Assembly (NCBI GenBank): GCA_965660635.1
Contig: CBFIAS010000020.1
Coordinates: forward strand, 1 to 36,808
DNA: 36,808 nt
Source: UBA7374 sp965660635
Lineage (GTDB): Bacteria > Verrucomicrobiota > Verrucomicrobiia > Opitutales > Coraliomargaritaceae
Direction of reading: 5' to 3'
A program made the translations under genes and the position numbers. Shown here one piece after another: positions 15,594-22,742 of this stretch (positions within the stretch are counted from its first letter, which is position 1; each line of letters begins with the position of its first letter). The notes beneath the pieces were generated by a model. The model was given only the letters and a program-made list of their open reading frames with translations. It had not been told where the DNA came from and did not search any database.

Positions 15594-16032
15594 CGGCGCT
15601 TTCTGTGCCGTCCGGGCCGAGCGACCAGATGTCATACCCGCGGGCTCCGCTGACGTTACGCGAACCGGGGAAACGGTATTGATAGGGGTTGCCCCAGGGG
15701 TCGAGTGGCACCTGGGTTTCTTCGAGGTAGGGGCCTTTCCAGCGGCTTTCCTTGCCGGCGGGTGACTTTACCAGGGCGGCCAGCCCTTCTTCGGAGGAGG
15801 GATAGTTGCCGATGTCGAGCATATAGGCCGTGAGGCTGAGCTTCATGCCCTGGTTGACTATTTGGCTGGCGATTTTTTCCTGTTGCCCGCCAAACGTGCC
15901 GGTCAGGTTGCTGATTGCGACACTTGCGATCAACGCAATGAGTGCTATGACAAAGAGAATCTCGACAAGGCTGAAGCCCTGCTGGCGGCCTGCGGCCTGT
16001 GACGTGCGGGTTTGGGGAATCCGGGTTTGCAT
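15571..16032 (-). CDS. gspG: T2SS major pseudopilin GspG
   Basis: The main subunit of the T2SS pseudopilus, 153 residues from ATG 16032. Cleavage follows Gly19 in 'RQQGFSLVEILFVIALIALI' with Phe20 at +1 and Glu24 at +5. The C-terminal domain carries the classic GspG signature: 'MLDIGNYPSSEEGLAALVKS', 'WKGPYLEETQVPLDPWGNPY' and the calcium-loop region 'YDIWSLGPDGTESADDIGNW'. A TTG at 16110 would add 26 residues and is less likely. It is the first gene of the nine-gene operon and is divergent from rpmI. Confidence 0.96.
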   Translation of the reverse strand: MQTRIPQTRTSQAAGRQQGFSLVEILFVIALIALIASVAISNLTGTFGGQQEKIASQIVNQGMKLSLTAYMLDIGNYPSSEEGLAALVKSPAGKESRWKGPYLEETQVPLDPWGNPYQYRFPGSRNVSGARGYDIWSLGPDGTESADDIGNWK

Positions 16033-16208
16033 GGCGTGTAGTGCTTTTTGTGAGTCTCCTGCGGGAGGAAATGTTCCTCTTAAGCTGCGCTGCGTTTGGG
16101 CGGAGTGCAACGCCGCATTTCAGCTTTAAATTGGATACGGGTTGAAAAAAGAGCTTTACAAAGGCCGCGCAAAGCTGTGTTTTTCGCTGCTTTTCCGCTA
16201 TTTCCGCC

Positions 16209-16400
16209 ATGCAAAAGACAAGAAAGTCCATCGCCAAGCGCTTCAAGAAGACCGGTACCGGCAAGCTCCTTCGCCGCACGCCGGGCCACCGCCACCTGCT
16301 CCGCAACAAGAGCGTGAAGCAGCGCCGCCGCGCGGGCAGCAGCAAGCTGGTGGCTGATGGCCAGCGCGCTGACCTCATCCGTGCCCTGCCTTTCGCATAG
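16209..16400 (+). CDS. rpmI: 50S ribosomal protein L35
   Basis: A 63-residue, very basic ribosomal protein that binds 23S rRNA in the large subunit. The sequence 'QKTRKSIAKRFKKTGTGKLL' followed by 'RTPGHRHLLRNKSVKQRRR' is a standard L35 core; length is normal. Start ATG 16209 has no clear Shine-Dalgarno. It is 84 bp before rplT, as usual for this pair. In many bacteria infC precedes rpmI; here the divergent gspG does, so infC is elsewhere. Confidence 0.97.
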   Translation: MQKTRKSIAKRFKKTGTGKLLRRTPGHRHLLRNKSVKQRRRAGSSKLVADGQRADLIRALPFA

Positions 16401-16484
16401 CGCTCGAAATAACATTTTCACTCGTGCTCGCCGGGTAACAATCAATGAGGCGACCCGGCAGCCGCATTAAGAGAAAGAAAAAAC

Positions 16485-16859
16485 ATGCCCAGATCAACCA
16501 ACGGACCCGCGACGCTTGCTCGTCGCAAGAAAGTGCTGAAGAAGGCCAAGGGCTTCTTCGGTAACAAGTCGCGCCTGTATCGCTACGCGAAGGACGCTGT
16601 GGATCGCGCGGAGGCGTATGCCTACCGTGACCGCCGGAAGAAGAAGAGCGAGTTTCGCCAGCTCTGGATTGTTCGGATCAACGCGATCTGCCGGGCTAAC
16701 GGGATCAACTACAGCCGCTTCATCCGCGGGATCAAGGCGGCGGGTATTGAGATGGACCGCAAGCAGCTCTCCGAGTTGGCGATCCACGATGAGCCTGCCT
16801 TTGTCGCGCTGATCGAGAAGGCCAAGGCGGCCAACGAAGGCGCAGCAGTCGCCAGTTAG
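16485..16859 (+). CDS. rplT: 50S ribosomal protein L20
   Basis: A 124-residue 23S rRNA-binding protein needed early in 50S assembly. The opening 'MPRSTNGPATLARRKKVLKK' and 'AKGFFGNKSRLYRYAKDAV' form the extended basic N-terminus; 'LWIVRINAICRANGINYSRF' and 'GIKAAGIEMDRKQLSELAIH' form the globular domain. A purine-rich stretch (AGAGAAAG) lies about 7-14 nt before ATG 16485. In other bacteria L20 represses the rpmI-rplT mRNA; I could not identify the binding structure here. Confidence 0.98.
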   Translation: MPRSTNGPATLARRKKVLKKAKGFFGNKSRLYRYAKDAVDRAEAYAYRDRRKKKSEFRQLWIVRINAICRANGINYSRFIRGIKAAGIEMDRKQLSELAIHDEPAFVALIEKAKAANEGAAVAS

Positions 16860-16991
16860 CCGAAGGCCGTGAGCCTGCTCCGCCTGCTGCACCTTTCCCG
16901 CAGCAGTAGAAGCCTCCTCTCCATGTTGGCTAAGGCAGTTTGTCGCGCTGTCCCTCCTGGGCGCTTTTGCATTGCTCCGTAGCCGGAAGCT

Positions 16992-17825
16992 CTAGCCGGC
17001 GGAGAAGCGCAGGGCTTCGGAGTCGAAGTGCATTTCAGCGACGCGGGTGGCTGGGCCGGTCATGCGGATGGCATAGCCGGGGCCGATCTGGATGCCGATG
17101 CGTCCGCCGGGCATGTGCACCGTGATGTCCTCATCGCAGAGTCCGATGCGGTGTGCCACTGCGGCGGCGGCACTGCTGCTGGAACCGGAGGCGAGGGTGT
17201 AGCCGGCGCCGCGTTCCCAGATCTCGATGCGGATGTTATTGCGGTCGATAACCTGAAGAAATTGGACGTTGGTGCGGTTGGGAAAGTCGGGGTGGGTCTC
17301 AATCACGGCACCGTCCCGGCAGGCCAGTGCCTCGGAGATTTCCGGCAGCGGGATGACGCAGTGGGGGTTTCCGATATCGGCGCGGTAGGCGGTATAGCCG
17401 GTACCGTTGATGGTGATCGGGTGCGTGGGGTCGGCATCGGCAGTTGCTGGATTGCCGAAGAGGACAGTGCCCATGTCGACGGTGATGGATTCAGCCTGCG
17501 GGGCAATTGAGCAGGTGACGATGCCGCCGGGGGTGTCGACAGTGAAGGGGTCTCCGGCAACCTGGCCAATGTCGAAGAGGTAGCGGGCAAAAATGCGCAG
17601 GCCGTTGCCGCTTTTTTCGGCTTCGGAGCCATCGGGGTTGAGAATGCGCAGGCCGAAGTCGGCCTTGCCGGTGGGCAAGGGGCCGTAGAGGATGCCGTCG
17701 GAGCCGAGGCCGAAGTTGCGGTGGCAGATGCGGATGATGTCAGCCTCCGCCGGGAGTTGTGCGGCATCAGCTGGATCGAGCACGAGGTAATCGTTGCCGA
17801 GGGCGTGGTATTTGAAAAAGCGCAT
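16992..17825 (-). CDS. DapF-family protein with both catalytic Cys replaced by Ser
   Basis: A 277-residue member of the diaminopimelate epimerase fold with the family landmarks 'MRFFKYHALGNDYLVLD', 'FGLGSDGIL', 'RILNPDGSEAEKSGNGLRIF', 'DIGNPHCVI' and 'ERGAGYTLASGSSSS'. DapF interconverts LL- and meso-diaminopimelate with two Cys residues acting as acid and base, in 'xCGNGxR' and 'ACGxGxxA' motifs. Here these are Ser72 ('KSGNG') and Ser213 ('ASGSS'). Substrate-contacting Asn and Glu-Arg positions are otherwise kept. It may therefore be a paralogue with another activity or a weak epimerase, and I leave the dapF symbol out. It is the last gene of the leuA-mscS-dapF-like operon, 15 bp after the channel gene. 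Confidence 0.85.
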   Translation of the reverse strand: MRFFKYHALGNDYLVLDPADAAQLPAEADIIRICHRNFGLGSDGILYGPLPTGKADFGLRILNPDGSEAEKSGNGLRIFARYLFDIGQVAGDPFTVDTPGGIVTCSIAPQAESITVDMGTVLFGNPATADADPTHPITINGTGYTAYRADIGNPHCVIPLPEISEALACRDGAVIETHPDFPNRTNVQFLQVIDRNNIRIEIWERGAGYTLASGSSSSAAAAVAHRIGLCDEDITVHMPGGRIGIQIGPGYAIRMTGPATRVAEMHFDSEALRFSAG

Positions 17826-17840
17826 GTGGGCGGGCGTGGA

Positions 17841-18956
17841 TTAGCCAACCGGAGAGGGCGGCGGAGGGGGGGCGCCGGCGTCGGCCGGAAGGGCGGATTG
17901 TCCGGAGAGGTGAAGTGTTTGGGTGGGGTAGGCGAATTCGATACCGGCCTGGTTGAAGCGGTCGAAGATAGCCGTGTTCACTTGGTCGGTGAATTGCATG
18001 TAGTCCCAGTAGGCGGCGGGATGATACCAGTAAATGGCGAATAGATTGAGGGAGCTGTCATTGAAGTTGTTGAAATAGACGCGCGGGGGGTAGTCCGGGT
18101 GCATGCCGGGGTGGTCGCGGAGGACGTCCTCCATGATGGCCTTGGCTTCGTGGACTTTTTCGAGGGGTGTCTCGTAAGTAATGCCGATGTTGAAGATGCG
18201 CCGGATATGGGGGCGCCTGGCAATGTTCCAGATGGCTTTGTTGGCGAGTTCCCCGTTGGGGATGGAGACGAGGTGGCCTTCGAGGGTGCGGATACGGGTG
18301 GAGCGTAGGCCGACGGATTCGACGGGCCCGTCGTGGCCGTCGATGTTGATGCGTTCGCCGATTTCGAATGGCTTGTCCACGAGCAGGACGATGGAGCCGA
18401 AGAAGTTGCGTAGGGTGTCCTGTGCGGCGAGAGCTGCGGCGAGGCCGCCGATGCCGAGGCCGGCGAGGATGGAGGTGATCTCCTTGCCGCTGATGATCTG
18501 GGCGACCTGCACAACGGCGAGGACGACGATGGTGATGCGCAGGCAGTTGCCGATGATGGGGGCGAGCATGTCGTCGAGCTTGCCCTCGGTCTTGGCCGCG
18601 CGATAGGCGAGCCACTGGGTGGGGACTTCGGCGACAAAGTAGGCAACGCAGGCGACGGCGATGGTAAAGAGGATGGCGGCGATGGTGCCGACGAAGCCTT
18701 CGGCACTGCCGAGGTGGAGAAACTGGAGGCCGGTCTGCAGGCCGATGGTGAGGAAGAGGAAAGGAGCGGCCCGTCCGATTCCGCGATAGCCGCTGGAGAG
18801 GATGGGCCGGGCCTCTGCCATGGCCTTGGCCTGGCGGTTGAGGAGAAACTTGAGGATGCGCCCGCCCAGCATGGCGAGGAGGAGGATGGCGAAGAGGAGG
18901 CCGATGCGCCAGAGTTCGTTGCCGGCGATGGATGTGTGGAGGAGTGCTTCTTTCAT
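17841..18956 (-). CDS. MscS-family mechanosensitive channel
   Basis: A 371-residue inner-membrane protein of the small-conductance mechanosensitive channel family, which releases solutes on hypo-osmotic shock. Four hydrophobic helices precede the pore-lining helix 'ILAGLGIGGLAAALAAQDTL', with the conserved 'RNFFGSIVLLVDKPFEIGER' next. The beta domain follows with 'GPVESVGLRSTRIRTLEGHL' and 'VSIPNGELANKAIWN', and the C-terminal part has 'YWDYMQFTDQVNTAIFDRF'. The tail ends in a Pro-rich stretch. It is coupled to leuA by an ATGA overlap and precedes the DapF-like gene by 15 bp; the reason for placing a channel inside an amino-acid operon is not evident. Confidence 0.93.
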   Translation of the reverse strand: MKEALLHTSIAGNELWRIGLLFAILLLAMLGGRILKFLLNRQAKAMAEARPILSSGYRGIGRAAPFLFLTIGLQTGLQFLHLGSAEGFVGTIAAILFTIAVACVAYFVAEVPTQWLAYRAAKTEGKLDDMLAPIIGNCLRITIVVLAVVQVAQIISGKEITSILAGLGIGGLAAALAAQDTLRNFFGSIVLLVDKPFEIGERINIDGHDGPVESVGLRSTRIRTLEGHLVSIPNGELANKAIWNIARRPHIRRIFNIGITYETPLEKVHEAKAIMEDVLRDHPGMHPDYPPRVYFNNFNDSSLNLFAIYWYHPAAYWDYMQFTDQVNTAIFDRFNQAGIEFAYPTQTLHLSGQSALPADAGAPPPPPSPVG

Positions 18957-20641
18957 TGTTTGTGCCTGCGGGAGCGGTTGAACGCGCTGACCAGGGCGTG
19001 GAGGCCGGCCAGTTCGATGTTGGCGTCGATCCCGCAGCCGTTGAAGGCGGTGCCGTCTGCGAGTTCAATGCGGATGTAGGCGGCGGCGGTTGTCTTGGAG
19101 CCACTGCCGATGGAGTGCTGGCGGTAATCGACGAGGGTGAAATCTTTCAGGCTGTGCTGGTCCAGGGCGTCGACGAAAGCAGAGATCGGGCCGTTGCCCT
19201 CGCCTCCGATGCGGAGGTCGCGGCCCTCGATACGGATGTCTGCGACGATATGGACATCCCCCGAGGGAGCGGTGTCCTGTCGTTCGATGCCGAGGATTTG
19301 CAGGGGGGACTCGAGGTTCACGTAGTGCTGCCGGAAGAGGTCGTGAACCTCCCCAGGCTTGAGCTCGCGACTGCCGGCATCGGCTGCATCGTTGATCACC
19401 TGTCCGACTTCGGGATGCATATGCTTGGGCAGGTCGAGCCCGTACTCGGCGGCGAGGATGTAGGCGACTCCGCCTTTGCCGCTCTGGCTGTTGATACGGA
19501 TGATGGCCTGGTAGTCGCGCCCGATGTCTTGCGGGTCGATCGGCAGGTAAGGGACCTGCCAGAGGGCTTGCGGGTCATCCGCCTGGTCGGCTTTGCGCCG
19601 GTCCATGCCTTTCTTGATGGCGTCCTGGTGGGAGCCGGAGAAAGCGGTGAAGACGAGGTCTCCGGAGTAGGGATGGCGCTCAGGCACCTGCATGCGTGTG
19701 ACGCGCTCATAGACCGAGCGGATGTTCTCGAGGCCGGAGAAATCGAGCCCGGGGTCGATGCCTTGGGTGTAGAGGTTGAGGGCCACGGTGACGATGTCGA
19801 GGTTGCCGGTGCGTTCGCCGTTGCCGAAGAGAGTGCCCTCGACGCGGTCGGCTCCGGCGAGGAGACCGAGTTCAGTGGCTGCGATGCCGGTACCGCGGTC
19901 GTTGTGGGTGTGGAGGCTGATGATGGCCTTGTCGCGCTCGGGGAGGTTGCGGCAGAACCACTCAATCTGGTCAGCGTGGATATTGGGGGTGGCCCATTCG
20001 ACGGTGGCCGGGAGGTTGAGGATGATCTTGTCGTCGAGAGTGGGTTGCCAGACGTCCATGACTCCGCGGCAGACGTCGAGGGCGTAGTCGACCTCGGTAT
20101 CGGAGAAGCTCTCGGGAGAGTACTCCAGGCGGATGTGTGTGCCGGGGATGCTTTCGGTCAACTGCTTGATTAACCCGGTGCCCTCGACCGCGATGGCTTT
20201 GATCGCTTCTTTGCTTTTGTTGAAGGTAATGCGGCGTTGGAGCGGCGAGGTGGAGTTGTAGAGATGCACGATGGCCTGCCGTGTGCCTTCGAGGCTCTCG
20301 AAGGTTCGACGGATGAGGTGTTCGCGTGCTTGGACAAGTACCTGCACAGTGACGTCTGCGGGGATACGGTTTTCTTCGACCAGCCTGCGGATGAAGCGGT
20401 ACTCGGTGTCACTGGCCGAAGGGAACCCGACCTCGATCTCCTTGAAGCCGATGGCCACGAGGAGGTCGAAGTATTCGATTTTTTCCTCGACGGTCATGGG
20501 CACGGCGAGTGCCTGGTTGCCGTCCCGCAGATCGACGCTGGCCCAGACCGGGGCTTGCGTCAGGACAGCATCCGGCCAACGGCGATCCGGCAGATGGATT
20601 TGCGGGAATGCCTTATACTTTGTAATGTTGCCTTTTTGCAT
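18953..20641 (-). CDS. leuA: 2-isopropylmalate synthase (LeuA type 2)
   Basis: Condenses acetyl-CoA with 2-oxoisovalerate in the first committed step of leucine synthesis. The 562-residue length, the N-terminal 'KYKAFPQIHLPDRRWPD' and the barrel motif 'SVDLRDGNQALAVPM' place it in the longer, actinobacterial-type LeuA group. Metal and substrate motifs include 'ISLHTHNDRGTGIAATELGL' and 'ADRVEGTLFGNGERTGN'. The C-terminal regulatory domain (about 440-562, 'IEGRDLRIGGEGNGPISAFV') should bind leucine for feedback inhibition. ATG 20641 is the first gene of the operon; it overlaps the MscS gene by 4 bp and is divergent from the CoaC-like gene across 180 bp. Confidence 0.95.
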   Translation of the reverse strand: MQKGNITKYKAFPQIHLPDRRWPDAVLTQAPVWASVDLRDGNQALAVPMTVEEKIEYFDLLVAIGFKEIEVGFPSASDTEYRFIRRLVEENRIPADVTVQVLVQAREHLIRRTFESLEGTRQAIVHLYNSTSPLQRRITFNKSKEAIKAIAVEGTGLIKQLTESIPGTHIRLEYSPESFSDTEVDYALDVCRGVMDVWQPTLDDKIILNLPATVEWATPNIHADQIEWFCRNLPERDKAIISLHTHNDRGTGIAATELGLLAGADRVEGTLFGNGERTGNLDIVTVALNLYTQGIDPGLDFSGLENIRSVYERVTRMQVPERHPYSGDLVFTAFSGSHQDAIKKGMDRRKADQADDPQALWQVPYLPIDPQDIGRDYQAIIRINSQSGKGGVAYILAAEYGLDLPKHMHPEVGQVINDAADAGSRELKPGEVHDLFRQHYVNLESPLQILGIERQDTAPSGDVHIVADIRIEGRDLRIGGEGNGPISAFVDALDQHSLKDFTLVDYRQHSIGSGSKTTAAAYIRIELADGTAFNGCGIDANIELAGLHALVSAFNRSRRHKQ

Positions 20642-20821
20642 TTCTTTCCGGTTGGTTCGGATGGATGCTGCCGGATTGTTGTGACCAGAGCCGAGCCCGG
20701 AGCGGTTCGGCTGCGGAAAGGGAGATGCTTCCGGGGGCCTGCCGGATTGTCAAGTTTGCGCGTCCTGCTTGCTTTCAGTTGAGGCTTGTTTGTGCGGGGC
20801 ATTTTCGCAGTCTGTCCGGCA

Positions 20822-21379
20822 ATGTCTGAGAATCGAAAAGACCTGGCTGGCCGTACCATATTGCTTGGGGTGACTGGTTCGATTGCGGCCTACAAGGCTG
20901 CGGATATCACGAGCCGCCTGACGGAGCAGGGCGCGGAGGTGTATCCTGTGATGACGGAGGCGGCCTGCCGGTTGATTGCGCCGCTGACTTTGCAGACGCT
21001 GGCCCGGCGCCCGGCGGTTTCGGATCTCTGGGCGGAGGGATCGGGCTGGCAACCGGGCCACATTGAGTTGGCGGACAAGGCGGATCTCCTGCTGGTGGCT
21101 CCGGCTTCGGCGGACTGCCTGGCACGGTTTGCCCAGGGGCTGGCTTCGGATCTTCTTGGCTCGATCCATCTGGCGACGCAGGCTCCGGTGCTGCTGGCTC
21201 CGGCAATGAACGGTAAGATGCTGGAGCATCCGGCGACGCAGGAAAACATCCGCATCCTGCAGGAGCGGGGTTGCCACTTCGTTGATCCAGTGGAGGGGAT
21301 GCTGGCCTGCGGTTACGAAGGCAAGGGCAAGCTGGCTCCTGTTGAAGTGATTATCGAGCGGGCTGTCGATTTCCTCTAG
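20822..21379 (+). CDS. CoaC-like flavoprotein (phosphopantothenoylcysteine decarboxylase)
   Basis: A 185-residue flavoprotein of the HFCD family. 'TILLGVTGSIAAYKAADITS' is the FMN-binding start, 'GHIELADKADLLLVAPASAD' contains the catalytic His, 'LLAPAMNGKMLEHPAT' is the PxMNxxM clamp, and 'ACGYEGKGKLAP' the substrate-binding flap. CoaC decarboxylates phosphopantothenoylcysteine to phosphopantetheine in CoA synthesis. The protein ends where CoaC ends; there is no CoaB domain or adjacent coaB, so it is stand-alone. I chose ATG 20822 (MSENRK); an upstream in-frame start at 20786 adds 12 hydrophobic residues that do not fit. A different HFCD decarboxylase is possible but less likely. Confidence 0.85.
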   Translation: MSENRKDLAGRTILLGVTGSIAAYKAADITSRLTEQGAEVYPVMTEAACRLIAPLTLQTLARRPAVSDLWAEGSGWQPGHIELADKADLLLVAPASADCLARFAQGLASDLLGSIHLATQAPVLLAPAMNGKMLEHPATQENIRILQERGCHFVDPVEGMLACGYEGKGKLAPVEVIIERAVDFL

Positions 21380-21426
21380 CTTTCTTCGGGTCCGCTGGAC
21401 GGCTGGGTGGGGGGCGCATTTGGCCG

Positions 21427-21453
21427 TTGACTTTGACATTTTTGTGATAGAAT
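21427..21453 (+). promoter_or_regulatory. Possible promoter of the secreted-protein gene
   Basis: TTGACT (21427-21432) and TAGAAT (21448-21453) match sigma-70 boxes with a short 15-bp spacer; a second TTGACA begins at 21433. If used, transcription would start about at the coding start, giving a leaderless or very short-leader mRNA. Confidence 0.35.
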
Positions 21454-21462
21454 AATGACAAC

Positions 21463-22266
21463 GTGCCCCACTTTGCTATCTCGCGCAATCCCCACGCCCG
21501 GGGATTGCGGTTCATTTTATACGTTGCTGTGCTCATTTGCACCTTTGCTTCGTTTGTTCATTTTGCGGAAGCGCAAGAGGATGGCGTCACGGATGGGATT
21601 CCGGGTATAGACAAGCTCTACCGCGGCTACATAGAGGCAAACGGCGGGTACTTGAATATCGAGGCTCTTCATTCGACGGCGATCAAGGCGCTCCTGACGC
21701 CTGTAGAGGGGGCGTCTACCACCATGGAAATCTACCGGAAGCGGCCAGACAAACTGCGGCTGCGCATGACTTTCGAGAACTATCTGGAGGAATGGATTTA
21801 TAACGGCAGTGAAGGCTGGCTGGAACGCACTTCCCTGCAGGGGTATCAGCTTGAGTTGAAACGGCTAAGCGCCGCGGAGATCGAGATTGCCCGCCAGATG
21901 TGCCGTCTGGAAGGAGCGTTTTTCCATGTTGGCCAAAGGGAGAAGAATATCGCGTCTATCGTGAAGGAGCCGGTGAACGGTACGCCGACCTACCGGATTG
22001 AGTTGGATCCGGATTCAGGCCTGGCCTACGAGACGATCTGGCTGGATGTGGACACCCTGCATGAGGTTAAACTCGCCCGCAGGGTGGATCGCAGAGGCAA
22101 GCCTGTACTGGAGGAGATCTATCTGGAGGATCTGGCCGATGCCGAGGGACACGCCTTTCACTTGAAGCAGGTAGTGTACGTCGACGGTGAATTTGAAAGC
22201 ACCCTGGCCGTGCAGTCAGTACGCGTGAATATAGGTATCTTTGACGAGTATTTCCAGGTGGACTGA
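21463..22266 (+). CDS. Secreted protein of unknown function, possible LolA/LolB-like fold
   Basis: A 267-residue exported protein. From GTG 21463 there is a basic leader, then a hydrophobic core ('FILYVAVLICTFASFVHF') and a likely cleavage at AEA-QED. The mature part begins 'LYRGYIEANGGYLNIEALHS' and alternates beta strands ('TTMEIYRKRPDKLRLRMTF', 'EWIYNGSEGWLERTS', 'YRIELDPDSGLAYETIWLD'), the general pattern of outer-membrane lipoprotein-sorting-like half-barrels. No lipobox. An in-frame stop at 21448 rules out a longer start; the first codons form a strong hairpin (21484-21509), so a start downstream of it is also possible. Function is not recognised. Confidence 0.75.
   Translation: MPHFAISRNPHARGLRFILYVAVLICTFASFVHFAEAQEDGVTDGIPGIDKLYRGYIEANGGYLNIEALHSTAIKALLTPVEGASTTMEIYRKRPDKLRLRMTFENYLEEWIYNGSEGWLERTSLQGYQLELKRLSAAEIEIARQMCRLEGAFFHVGQREKNIASIVKEPVNGTPTYRIELDPDSGLAYETIWLDVDTLHEVKLARRVDRRGKPVLEEIYLEDLADAEGHAFHLKQVVYVDGEFESTLAVQSVRVNIGIFDEYFQVD
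21484..21509. promoter_or_regulatory. Perfect 10-bp hairpin within the first codons
   Basis: CGCAATCCCC (21484-21493) and GGGGATTGCG (21500-21509) pair perfectly around a 6-nt loop ACGCCC. It lies 21 nt after the assigned GTG start and has no following T tract, so it is not a standard terminator; it could restrain translation or be an operator. Confidence 0.6.
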
Positions 22267-22300
22267 AGCCAGAATTGATCCGAAGGGGATATTATAGGTT

Positions 22301-22510
22301 CATTGTCATTTTCCGGGTAGTTTCCCAAGCATGCACCTGTACAAGTCGATAGAAATTCTTCCCGAGAAGATCCGCGAAGATCCGCGAAGGAGTACATAGG
22401 AAACGCCGAACGTCTAACATCGAACGTTGAAGTGTTACCTATGTCCTGAACCTGTACCCCCTGAACTTACCCGTTAAACGTTCCCAAGTTCGACGTTCAA
22501 CGTTCCTCCG
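22301..22510. repeat. Dispersed repeat cluster, no gene
   Basis: The gap 22267-22742 holds no credible gene. Positions 22301-22400 match 5057-5165 in direct orientation (TTTCCGGG, CCTGTAC, ATTCTTCCCG, then AAGATCCGCG in two tandem copies). Positions 22400-22510 contain GAACGT/GTTCGACGTTC words like those at 645-685 and 1270-1336. Positions 22664-22681 add a small TCGCAC tandem (three copies). The rest to 22742 shows nothing I can name. Confidence 0.75.
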
Positions 22511-22742
22511 GCTTCGTGTTCCTTCGCGCTGCTTCGCGGGAAAAACAATTCATTCCTGACTTCCTGCTTTCCTTATTCCACTCCAGTCATCCTGATTTTT
22601 CGGCACTTCGCGGGGACAAATACAGAATGCTCTTGAGCAAGCATTCGCACAGATCCCGGAAATCGCACTCGCACTCGCACTCGATTTGGGCCTGTAGTAC
22701 TTATCAAGTTCGCCAGTCCCTCACGGGAAGGGGCATTGCAGG

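Noticed and set aside
16033..16110. A TTG start for gspG adding 26 residues
   Set aside because: The ATG at 16032 gives a normal prepilin leader length; the extension has no ribosome site.
16884..16906. CTGCTGC/GCAGCAG hairpin after rplT as a terminator
   Set aside because: It has a 7-bp stem but no T tract on either strand, so I do not call it an intrinsic terminator.
18932..20173. A 413-codon open frame antisense to leuA
   Set aside because: Composition follows the reverse complement of leuA codons and no motif is visible.
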